Assembly (NCBI RefSeq): GCF_001039355.2
Contig: NW_019773664.1
Span: 1-64,000, forward strand
Direction of reading: 5' to 3'
Source of the DNA: Lingula anatina
Taxonomy: Eukaryota; Brachiopoda; Lingulata; Lingulida; Lingulidae
DNA: 64,000 bases
Shown: one piece after another, positions 38,159 through 64,000 of the stretch
Layout: each line of letters starts with the position of its first letter
Numbering within the stretch: position 1 is the stretch's first letter
The notes under the pieces: model-generated
Database searches by the model: none
What the model saw: only the letters and a program-made list of their open reading frames with translations
What the model was told of the DNA's origin: nothing
Made by a program: the position numbers and the translations under genes

Positions 38159-38534
38159 AAGTTATGATGCAAATCCTTCCTTGAGATCTCGTCTCACTTT
38201 AGCGGAAGGCTGTGTGAAACAGTTCTGGGAGCAATGGAAGAATCTCTTTGCACACACTCTTGTCCATCAAACCAAGTGGTTTAAAGGGAATTGAGACTTG
38301 AAAGTGGGAGATGTTGTTATAGTACCTGATAGCAATGTTCTCAAGGGAGAATATCGTCATGCAAGGGTTACTGAAGTTTTCCCTGGCAATGATGGTCTAG
38401 TAAGAAGAGTGAAAGTGTCTTATAAAAATTATAGAGTGGGAGAAAAAGTTCATGAGTACAAGGGTGCTAAGAATATTGAGGTAGAGAGATCTGTTAGAAG
38501 ATTGGGTTTATTAATTCCTGTTGAGGATATGTAA
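38159..38534 (+). pseudogene. 3' fragment of a BEL/Pao retrotransposon polyprotein (DUF5641 region)
   Basis: One frame carries the C-terminal region typical of BEL/Pao polyproteins: a stretch with LTLAEGCVKQFWEQWK, then KVGDVVIVPDSN and VTEVFPGNDGLVRRVKV, ending at a TAA. An in-frame TGA near 38292 interrupts it, and everything upstream (gag, protease, reverse transcriptase, RNase H, most of integrase) is missing at the gap. It is therefore a dead 3' remnant. The shared orientation with the following LTR-like sequence supports one element. Confidence 0.8.
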
Positions 38535-38705
38535 TTGCTCTTAAATACTAATGCAACATTGTATATATATTATATTAGTAAACAAGTCATTAATGATGTT
38601 ATATAATTATGATTTCTTTATTAGTTCTAGTTTAGTTACAGTATATGAATATATTTCATCAGTAAAAGATTTGTGTGACATTTGAACTTTAAGTTTTATA
38701 ATTAG

Positions 38706-39148
38706 TGTCGCAGAGATAAAAATATATAATATATCTCTGTGAGGAGAACCTCCTGATGTTCTGGGATCAACAAAATATTGACAAAAACTGTTCAGTCAAG
38801 CAAATGTGAAATGTGGTCACTCAGTCATGTGATGCATGAATACAAAAGACCACACCTACTGAGAGCACACACACACACACACACACACACTGACTTTACT
38901 GGAGAAAGCAGGAGGAGGACTTGACTCTTTATAAGATATAGACTCCACAATTTATGTAAGTGTATTTGTTTTAATTTATGAGAATCATTGTTTTATATTA
39001 TACTTTTGAATATATTATATTATATTGTATTTTTATTTTTTATTTTAGTGACCGGCTATCGTCAATCTGCTATCAGCAATTTTGAATAAACTGAAAATAA
39101 AGCCAACCGTGTACATAAAGGAGTTCTATTTCTTTATAACCCAATACA
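38706..39148 (+). mobile_element. Probable 3' LTR of the BEL/Pao element
   Basis: Starts TGTCGCAGAGAT, about 170 bp after the polyprotein stop, and runs to about 39148. It contains a CA microsatellite (about 38866-38890) and an AATAAA near 39100. Start sequence and position fit a BEL-type LTR, but no 5' LTR is present to define the ends, so the right boundary is approximate and no target duplication can be tested. Confidence 0.5.
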
Positions 39149-39204
39149 GTAGTTGTAGAGGTATAAATGCTGGTGCAGTAGCAGCCTGAAAGCATTGTTA
39201 CGGT

Positions 39205-39429
39205 ATGGAGCAAGAAGCAGCAGATCGGATAGTAAGAAAATTTTGGAATTTCGAAGGGCTGACAGAACATCAATTTGAAGCGGTAAGTGCTGCAGTCAGT
39301 GGGAAGGACGTGTATGTTGGCATTCCTACAGGAGGTGGGAAAAGGATATGTTTCCAGCAGCCTCCATTTCTAGAAGAGGATGGGGTGGATTATGTAGTAA
39401 GCCCTCTGAACGCCCTTATGGAGGACCAG
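39205..39429 (+). pseudogene. RecQ-like helicase N-terminal fragment
   Basis: The ATG opens a 75-codon stretch ending at a donor-like CAG|GTAAAG. It carries RecQ helicase motifs: LTEHQFEAVSAAVSGKDV (motif 0), PTGGGKRICFQ (motif I) and VVSPLNALMEDQV (motif Ia). In motif I the Ser normally following Lys (GGGKS) is Arg, which should impair nucleotide binding. Motifs II-VI and the rest of the helicase are not found downstream. It is likely part of a mobile element together with the YqaJ and PHD pieces, not a host RecQ gene; shared membership is inferred from order and strand. Confidence 0.65.
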
Positions 39430-40054
39430 GTAAAGTGCCTTAGTCAATTAAAACAATACCATAAAATGGAGATGAAAATTTATATCAATATTTTAAATAA
39501 TACCTTTAATGTTTAACATTAATTGCTGTAAACTCTAATATGCATTAGTGAAAAACATTTCATCGCTAGCAGGCAAACACTGTGCAACATGGATACTTCT
39601 GGTACTTTAAGAAATACACAATATGTTAATGCTGCAAACTAACCAGTGCTTTCCCTTTTGTCTTTACAATCACCAGATTCATCAATTTGAGCAGATAACG
39701 AAGTGCAGGTACAAAGAAAAGAGGATGCTAGAGCCCTCCAGCTGTCAACTGACAAGAGTATTAAATTAGGTATTTTTATTCAATTACTTGCTGTCAATAT
39801 CTGGTACTGTACCAGATGTATACATGTATTACATGTATACGTGTTGACAATCACTATAACTACTAATATCACAATACTTAAAGTCAACTGTTATGTTTAT
39901 TTGCATGAGTGTTCCTGTTAATTGCATTTCTAAACACCAGACTTTGACTTCAGTATATTTTAGTCCAGAGATGGCCACCTCTCCAAAAGGCAAGGGACTG
40001 TTTAGAAAGCCTGTAGCAGGGAAATCACTGACTTCAGCCCAGAATGACCATCTA

Positions 40055-41040
<986 letters not shown>

Positions 41041-41223
41041 GAAAATACTGCTACAGTAAGTAATGGTGTTGCTACTGTATATTGTGTTAGTCAGTCTCCA
41101 GAGGAAGGTGATATGGTGGGTTGTGACCGCTGTGATGAGTGGTTCCACCCAAAATGTATTGGTTTAAAAGCCTGCCAAAATCCAAAACTCGGTGCATGTA
41201 GGAAAAGAAATAAGAAAGCCTAA
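41041..41223 (+). pseudogene. PHD-finger fragment downstream of the YqaJ domain
   Basis: An open stretch ending in TAA at 41221-41223 has a PHD zinc-finger signature: YCV, then GDMVGCDRCDEWFHPKCIGL. The expected final C-x2-C is degenerate. It follows the YqaJ domain on the same strand, so it probably formed the C-terminus of the same protein. Confidence 0.65.
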
Positions 41224-43170
41224 TGGGTAAATTACTGGATGTCAGCTAAAGTGGAGAAGGCGTCGTAACTCGTCTATTTCATACCAGCATTGGTCTCTTT
41301 AGACGTATATGGACAGATACAGATAGCAAAGCGTCTAGTATAGCATATCGTCTAACTATAAAACGCTTTAATTGATTAAAAAAACATGGAGCATTGCTAA
41401 AGTTACTATTTCTACAATAGGAGACGTTAAACATGCATGAAAATAGAGATAATATGTCACTGGCATTTGAGGCATTGAAGTCTGATGATAAAATATACAC
41501 CCATCATTCTACATGACAAGTTTGCACCGTTCCACATACAGCTGAAGACGGCCATAATAGAGTATCAGACACTTTCAGAAGGGATTAAGGGAGCATCAAC
41601 AACAAAATAGTTTGAACATTTTGACTGTGCTTGCACTAAAATTGCATAAAACCTACCTCAAGCTCCTAGGCAGTACAAAAATATTGCAATTTTCGCGGGA
41701 AATATTTGGCGCATGCCTAACCCGTACACTTCCGCCTTTTCTATTCATCTCCATCCAAGAGTCTCGTTATCAATATTTCGACTAAATCTGTAATATTCTT
41801 TATCTTGTGTTCGACTGTCGGAACGATATCTTCGCCACGTATTTTCAGATAAAAACAGAAAAAAAGTCTTATTTATTCACACTAAAGAGGAGTTAAATTT
41901 ACTTTTATTGTATACTTATCATATATTTTATCAAGAGGATCCACCCGTCTGTAAAATCTATTGGTCTGAAATTTGTGCAGGTTCCACATACATGTATTTC
42001 ACAGTAATCACTTTTTGAAATATTACACCATTTACTTTATTCACTGAAAGATAATACGAACACGTTTTACAGTTTTGACCTTTTCATTTATTGGTCACAG
42101 TTATTGCTTTTTACAACACAAATTCTATGAGTTACATCACACCACAGGCACAAAAGGCAGTGTTCACTGTGCTATTTACAAATGCACCATTATCACGTAC
42201 TACACCGCAAAGAAAGAAAGGCAAGATGAACTGCAGTGTTAAAACATACTTCATGTCTGAGAATGATCTTAAATTGTTCTTTTAATACTTTACTCATTCT
42301 AAAATGAACAACTGTCCTAGAAACTGAATTATGAATACCGCTGCACCATGTTTTAAATTATTTTTGATTTTTTTAAATATAAAGAACAATTCAAAATCAT
42401 GTCTCAAACTCACTATTTCTGCAGAATTGAATTCAAAAGTCAGTCAAAATGAAAGAAAAATAAAGGAAAGAAAACATTATCTACCAGTCTCTATATCACT
42501 TACAACGTGATACAGTCTGCCCATTAAAATGTTTGTATAAAGTTCCTTTGTGTCTTTTTTATTACAAACGTACCAATTCCAAAACATTACTCAAACACAC
42601 AATATATTCACTTACTAAGTTAAAAATTTGAGAGATATGAAAATTATTTAATACAGAAAAATTGCTTTTTATCATAATATATCATGATACAAACTGCCCT
42701 CAGACCATCAATACTGCAGTGGTGATAAAACAAACTTTTCACCTAAAATAATACACACAACTTGAACATCATGTTTTCATTACATATCAGGATAAATAGT
42801 TGTGTAACATCATATAAAATATTGCACCAATTACTTTGTCAAGACATTATTATATTTAGTGATAATTAATAAACATGCTGAATAATGCGTTAATAACCAC
42901 AGTTAATCTCAATGCAAAAATATAAGACCATTTCCCCTCACTACTGGCAGTCACAGTTCAGATTCCAGCTGGTACTTCTTTTCAAAGGACAATGTCACCC
43001 ACTTTGATTGGAAGCTCCTCAAGAGTAGCATTTTAATATATAAGCGAAATAATGCTTGAAATTCCACAGTGTTATTGCATGTTCATAGCCAAAATGCTTC
43101 ATTCAATACACATTCATTCCACAGTATCCAACTCCTGATACAGGAAACTTATATCAGAGCAGGAAGTTAT
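41224..43170. other. Non-coding interval: possible TIPIN first exon and DENND4 3' UTR
   Basis: No ORF of note. Its right part should be the 3' UTR of DENND4 (minus strand): AATAAA in minus orientation occurs at 42087-42092 and near 42033, so the UTR may extend about 1.1 kb. The left part holds the E2F-like sites described separately. Confidence 0.4.
41657..41712 (-). promoter_or_regulatory. E2F-type sites followed by a splice-donor-like site, candidate TIPIN promoter
   Basis: TTTCGCGGGAAA (41691-41702) and TTTGGCGC (41705-41712) are two adjacent E2F-type sites. Reading on the minus strand they are followed within about 40 bp by CTTGAG|GTAGGT, a donor-like site with exon edge at 41657. The arrangement resembles a noncoding first exon of an S-phase gene reading towards TIPIN, whose 5' end is otherwise missing. 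This is inference from motifs only. Confidence 0.35.
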
Positions 43171-58878
<15,708 letters not shown>

Positions 58879-60772
58879 TTACCTTGTCAGCTGAAAAGAT
58901 AGGAAATTAAAATGAACATATTATTGATCAACTACAGGCAACACAATTTGTAGGAAATGTAAAGTAGGATGATGTATTAATACGTGTTGCTTAAATCTCC
59001 AGTATGAAATGGAGAACATATGAAATTCAAGGAAAACATCTGCGTCATGTTACAAAATATCAAATCATTACACCATGCATTAATCTATGCATGTTTTAAA
59101 TATACTGTGAAATGTGGCTGCGCATACCCTTTCCAGGTAAAGGACACAAAGGAAATTAGATGACTACTTATTAGATTTCACAACTTAATGATAAATCATC
59201 TCAATTAGATCTGTCAATATCCAAGGGACTTTTTTTTTTACATAAATTACACGCAAGTACGAGGACAAATTCAGGCACAATCAATGCACGGCAGTCATTA
59301 CCATGAATGTAAAAAAAAAAAAAAACTACTGAAACCCAAGTCAATACAAACATATATCAGCTCAAAACTGTTCTAGAAGCTTTTAAAACAATTATGACCT
59401 ACATATAACTAGCAATAATACCTCGTACCACCTACACCAGATACCTGTAACAGGATTCCATCGTGTGCAATATTCTATCATAACAGTCATTAAGCACTGT
59501 CTGGGCATGTGGGATAACACTTGACAATCTACTTGTCCTGTAGAGTAGGCTTATGAAATTACTGCCTAATAACAAAGTACTTACTCAATTTACTTACATG
59601 ACTTCTGAAACCTCATTAAAACAAGATGCTCTTTATTGCAATTTATCCTCAACTGTAAATGTGTTGCTGTATGTCTCAAGATTGACAAATATTCCCAAAC
59701 ATTTTGCTGATGGAATTTTGTTTACTTTTATCTATTTATGTATTAAAACAGAGAATAGACTCAACTTCCTTCTTGCCAAAGTACTCTTAATTATTATAAC
59801 ATAAGTCTAAATTGCATCAATACATACCAGTATTGTCTTTTCATGTAAAATGTAAGATAATATACAAACTCATCTGGCTCTAGAACCTACTTGCTGTGCA
59901 CTTACCTTTTGTATAATCAACTTAATTTCATTGGTGAGATTCTAACACAGGAGAAAAGGAAAGAAACCAAACGCAAAGCCATCCTCTTGAATTAAAAAAA
60001 AAATCCACCAGCCAATGAGCTACGTTTAAAAACCATAACATGTATGATGATATGAGAAATAGGGACATTACCTGTCTATCCATTTACCACAGTTTCTGTA
60101 TATTAATAATGTACAAGAGAGATGTGTGAACCTGTGGAAAATCAATAGGAAGTGCATTCCTTGGTCTTTCTCCAGATCCTTGTCTGCACTGCCTGCTGCT
60201 TGGCATACTACAGCAGAACCATTACAAGCACACTAAAAGACAGAAATACACCCAGCGGGGGGGGGGGAAGGTCAGACCAGGAATGAGGGTTAAGAAGATA
60301 TATACTATGTAGTCCTCCTCTCTTTTTTCCAAAGGCCACCATCTGAGTTATGGCACATCCACCAGAGGTTGCTTTGATACTGCATATTATAAGCACTGTA
60401 CTTACTGAGGCATCTTGATGTGGAGTATTTATAATTGGCGCAGGACAGAAGTTACATTACTTTTCTTGCCCGTCCACATATTTTCTCAGACTCACATACC
60501 AAGTAATATGACAGAGAGCCTGACAGTTCAAGTTTGTCAGATTATAGGTTTTTCAATTATCGTGCAGAGGAAAGAAAAAACACTTTCCCAGCAGAAGCAA
60601 ATATCAACTCTCATAATGAAAAGTAGACACTTTCTATCAAAAGAAAAACCATATTATCAATTCACACTATAAGGGTGAACTATGGGTCAACTATTGTATT
60701 CTTTAAGGCAAGTTTACATCCCACTTATGGCACTGTCCAAGCAAAGTGGGTGATTGGAATTTCTCAGACATG

Positions 60773-61011
60773 AGCCTAGGACCCCATTCCCATAGATTTT
60801 AGATCGATCTATCCCTGTGGGTAGTCTCACTAGATTACTGTCAGCTTAGCCGGCTTAAGTGTCTGTCCTGCCTACTAAAAGCTGTAAGGGGGTAATTAAC
60901 TATGGTGCGCGCTCGGCTGACTGCAATTTAGCGTGAACCCCCAGGGAGTTAGGTCGATCTAAATCTAAATCTCTGGATTGATCTAAATCTCTGGGAATGC
61001 ACCCTAGGTTT
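60773..61011. mobile_element. MITE of the same family, upstream of DENND4
   Basis: Bounded by inverted ends: CCTAGGACCCCATTCCCATAG at the left and, as reverse complement, CCTAGGGTGCATTCCCAGAG at the right, followed inside by AGATTTTAGATCGATC / AGATTTAGATC. Length about 240 bp, non-coding. The interior (TGTCTGTCCTGCCTACT, AGCTGTAAGGGGGTAATTAAC) matches the repeats at 61880-62010 and, more weakly, 55129-55286. Confidence 0.7.
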
Positions 61012-61873
61012 AAAAAAAACTAAACATTTATCAAAACCCCAGACAAGACTTATCTCAGGAACCATCAGAATTGAATTAAAAAACGAGGAATTCTGTAAGG
61101 AATTCTGCGTTTCTGCGGAAAAAGCTCAAGTCTCTTTTCTAAACATCTTTACCACTGACACTGCACTGGACTTCATTCAATTTTGAATAAGATGTAGGCA
61201 AGACGGATTTGCTCCGCATCCAATATGGTTAGAAAGAGAAATGACAAACACTGCAAATGCGCCTTTAGAATTAATCTGCAACCTATTCTGCCACCTCTTC
61301 ACTTTCCAATTAATGTTATATTCCTTGTAGACGTGCATAAACCCTAATCATTACAGTATCACGTACTAGTGTGTCCATAGTGAGAAGGTCGACTTCCCTT
61401 CATAAACACTGGCTGATGGAATTGACAAGACATGCAGTAGCCACTGAGTGGAACATTGTGTATCTAAAGCCATCATATTGAATATAGAGGCTTTGTATAC
61501 TAATTACTAGGCATATGAATGTATTTGAAAAATCTTGCATTGCACTCCACTCCCAAAAGAAGTTGACCAATTTTTGACAGGGCAGGGTATGAAAAAAACT
61601 TATCACATTATCTCCACATGCTGTATTCCCACTGCACCTCAAACTTGTTATTGTCTGTGGTATTTATGTAATTCTTTGTTTTGAACTATGATAAAGCTAT
61701 AAACCAGAGCTTTTATTGCGATGCCATTCTGAAATAGAATATATTGACAACTGCAATGCCCTCTGTGGACTGTACCAATCAGTAACAAATTCATATTCAG
61801 CCAATCTGTCAAAGGACAACACAACTCAATTGAAAGAAGTACGTATATTTTTTGGTTTTAGTGGTCTTAGGCT

Positions 61874-62010
61874 CTATCCCCATAGATTTTAGATCGATCT
61901 ATCCCCGCGGGGAGTCTCACTAGATTACTTTCAGATAATCCGACTTAAATGTCCGTCCCGCCTACTACAAGCTGTAAAAGGGTAATTAACTTTCGTGTCC
62001 GTCCGGAATA
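61874..62010. mobile_element. Second, partial copy of the 60.8-kb MITE
   Basis: The sequence from TCTATCCCCATAGATTTTAGA onward repeats 60785-60910 in the same orientation (about 85-90% by eye) and then diverges after GGTAATTAACT. The right inverted end is missing, so this copy is truncated. Confidence 0.75.
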
Positions 62011-62389
62011 TGGTACCATGCCCTTTTTTTTCTAATTAAAAGTAAAACCTTCAACAATTTTTGTTCATGCAATGTAAATATACTCAATGGTCTATGCATT
62101 TAACAATACTCCATGAAGGTGAACCAAGGACTATCCCAGCTACCAGCAGTGACTCATACCCGCATCATTTACTATATATCTAGAACTTGATAACCCACAA
62201 CCTTATTCTGAATTGACTATGTAAATTCTGTGTCAACAATTCATATATAAATTGTATGCCTTTGCCACTTAGATGACAAAAGATTCAGGAAACCCTTAAT
62301 CTTATCCAGAACACACAAAGAAAAAATTACGGTCAAAACTTTTTTCACCAAAACAGAAACCAGTTTATACCATGGGATCAGTGTTAGAA

Positions 62390-62480
62390 ATTAAGGCTGG
62401 ACCGTCTGCCCGGGGCAGACAACTTTCAGAACGGGCAGAGAAGTTTTCCCACCTGGCAGGCATTCTAGCCAGCTAATTTC
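62390..62480. repeat. Possible dispersed repeat with a GTCTGCCCGGGGCAGAC palindrome
   Basis: GTCTGCCCGGGGCAGAC (62404-62420) is a perfect 8-bp-arm palindrome in a locally GC-rich patch, followed by ACGGGCAGAG. The patch stands out from the AT-rich surroundings and may be part of a repeat, but I cannot assign a family. Confidence 0.3.
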
Positions 62481-64000
62481 CAAGATGGCTGAGCTTACGG
62501 TCCAGCAACTTATTTTCCTAAGAGGAAAACACTGCATGGGATATTTTTTAACTTTCATTGTAAAGGATGGGTGTTCAACTAGAAGCATACATGTAGCAAT
62601 CTTAAACTTGTCAGGGTCTCCAATACCTACTAGTACATGGTTTTGAATATCTGCAGAACACCTCAAACAAATCGGACATATACCATAGTTGCTGACACAT
62701 AGCCCAAATGCCCAACTATGCTCTGCAGAAACAATGGCTGTTTACCCAGTTCTCAGTGTACAAAAAAATCAGAGGAAACTTCTAGCATAAGACAGGGGAT
62801 ATCCCCAGAACAGCTCCGCTTCTGACAAAAAAACAGGTCCAAAAACAGGCTCAAGCAACAGTTACACCAGGTGCTTTTGCGCTGTAACTGAGACAACACA
62901 TTTATACCTTCTTAGTATACACTTGTATGTGAATAAGTTGCGACAAAATAGGAGGGCTAAGAGGTGAATTAGCAGATAAATAATTCATAATTATATTTCC
63001 GTTGGTGTTTTAACTTTTTTTCTCAGGCTGAAACTGAAGTCCCCCAGAGCATGAAACTCAACTGTGCTGAAAAAGACTTCAATGGAATTCAACCATGCTG
63101 GAAAAAAATCAGCTACTTACCTGAGTAAACTGACAGCCTCTTACAGCCATCAACATTGCACAAACTGCACATCCAAACACTGGATATAAGGACTTGAGGA
63201 CCGACAATCCTAAATGTAATCACATGCTACAAGCTATCAGTAAGAGGCTTTTCCCAGAAAACCCTCCAGCCGTCATTTGGACAGCTGGACTGCTTATGAA
63301 TTTTTTGAAATCTTTATATATGGACTCCCTGAAATTTTGTAGGAAATTTGAGGTGATAATTTTAGATGACCTGTACCCCCAATCCTGGGAAAAGCCCTGG
63401 TAGGAGCCCATGTTAGAGTCAGACTTTCATTTTGTACTTACCTGCATTTTTATCACCATAGGATTAAAACTTTCTTACTAAAATAGAGAATGAGAAGCTT
63501 ATGCTATGCTCAGACTGTTAGTGGCTTGTGGATTAGTGTTCTAACCAAAGATTAGCACCTATAAAACCAGCCGCAGGTAGCAGACTAAAGACCCAACCCC
63601 CTCCCACATGTAATGAATACACCAAAGACCACAATGGAGAGATGAGAAACTAATGTGGACCTTCGGGGATCAAATTCAACAGCCCTGTAGAATTCTCCCC
63701 TTTCATTATTGAAATACTACCGTTGCGAATTTCACCTGAGTAACTCACTGTGTCACAGCTATCTGTTACGTCATAAAGAATGTGTCATAATATGTACCAA
63801 AGCCTGGGAAATCCTGTGGTCGCGGAAGACAGTCTCTTATCAAAAGCACTACTGGGACATTTGTCTGGGTATACCTTTGTACCTTAGCCTATCCTCTTAT
63901 TTTCACTAGACATGAATCATTCTAAAGAACACCTACAGATGAAGTATTTCAGGCATATATATTGTTAATGTCCTGAGGAAGGTTATATTTACAATCCTGT

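Noticed and set aside
39205-39429. Host RecQ/BLM/WRN gene
   Set aside because: Only motifs 0-Ia are present, motif I is altered, and no further helicase exons follow; the context is mobile-element debris.

Overview
This is a window of an AT-rich animal nuclear genome. Spliced genes with GT-AG introns, many microsatellites and MITE-like repeats exclude a prokaryote. The gene set and repeats (the GGCGGATCCAG-type terminal repeat, a BEL/Pao fragment, a YqaJ/PHD element) fit a lophotrochozoan, most likely a bivalve mollusc. The species call is inference; the animal call is firm. Four single Ns (3230, 7393, 38158, 43588) mark probable contig joins, and three of them coincide with oddities in the sequence.

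Layout. 1-6510 is a 3.23-kb segment present twice in tandem with no gene I recognise, probably two haplotypes left uncollapsed. 6510-7990 holds the end of a repeat element with arrays of an ACGTCTC-type motif, and a GC-rich MITE. Then come seven genes in strictly alternating orientation: a myristoylatable protein with three cyclic-nucleotide-binding-like domains (+, 7988-12155), a Mis18-family centromere protein (-, 12511-14747), MTRES1 (+, 15018-17612), IQCH (-, 18315-30509), AAGAB (+, 30856-34863), TIPIN (-, 35370 to the gap at 38158, 5' end missing) and DENND4 (-, 43171-58869, with noncoding 5' exons probably further right). I traced the coding exons of each gene by hand with consistent splice phase: 11, 5, 4, 25, 9, 8 (first one partial) and 30 exons.

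Between TIPIN and DENND4, 38159-41223 holds two decayed mobile elements: the 3' end of a BEL/Pao LTR retrotransposon, and an unusual remnant coding a RecQ-like helicase start, a YqaJ nuclease-like domain and a PHD finger. An E2F-type promoter at about 41.7 kb, reading towards TIPIN, suggests that these elements sit inside the TIPIN 5' region.

How the genes relate. They do not form a pathway. Mis18 (CENP-A loading) and TIPIN (replication fork protection) are cell-cycle genes and both have E2F-like sites upstream. Two gene pairs are head-to-head with under 350 bp between start codons (Mis18/MTRES1 and IQCH/AAGAB), so shared bidirectional promoters are likely. IQCH, AAGAB, TIPIN and DENND4A lie close together on human 15q22-q23, and IQCH/AAGAB are head-to-head there too, so this looks like an anciently conserved linkage block.

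The most interesting items are the RecQ/YqaJ/PHD remnant, the triple cyclic-nucleotide-binding-like protein whose phosphate-binding cassettes lack the usual arginine, two GC-AG introns, a 12-nt microexon, and tandem duplications that copy splice donors.
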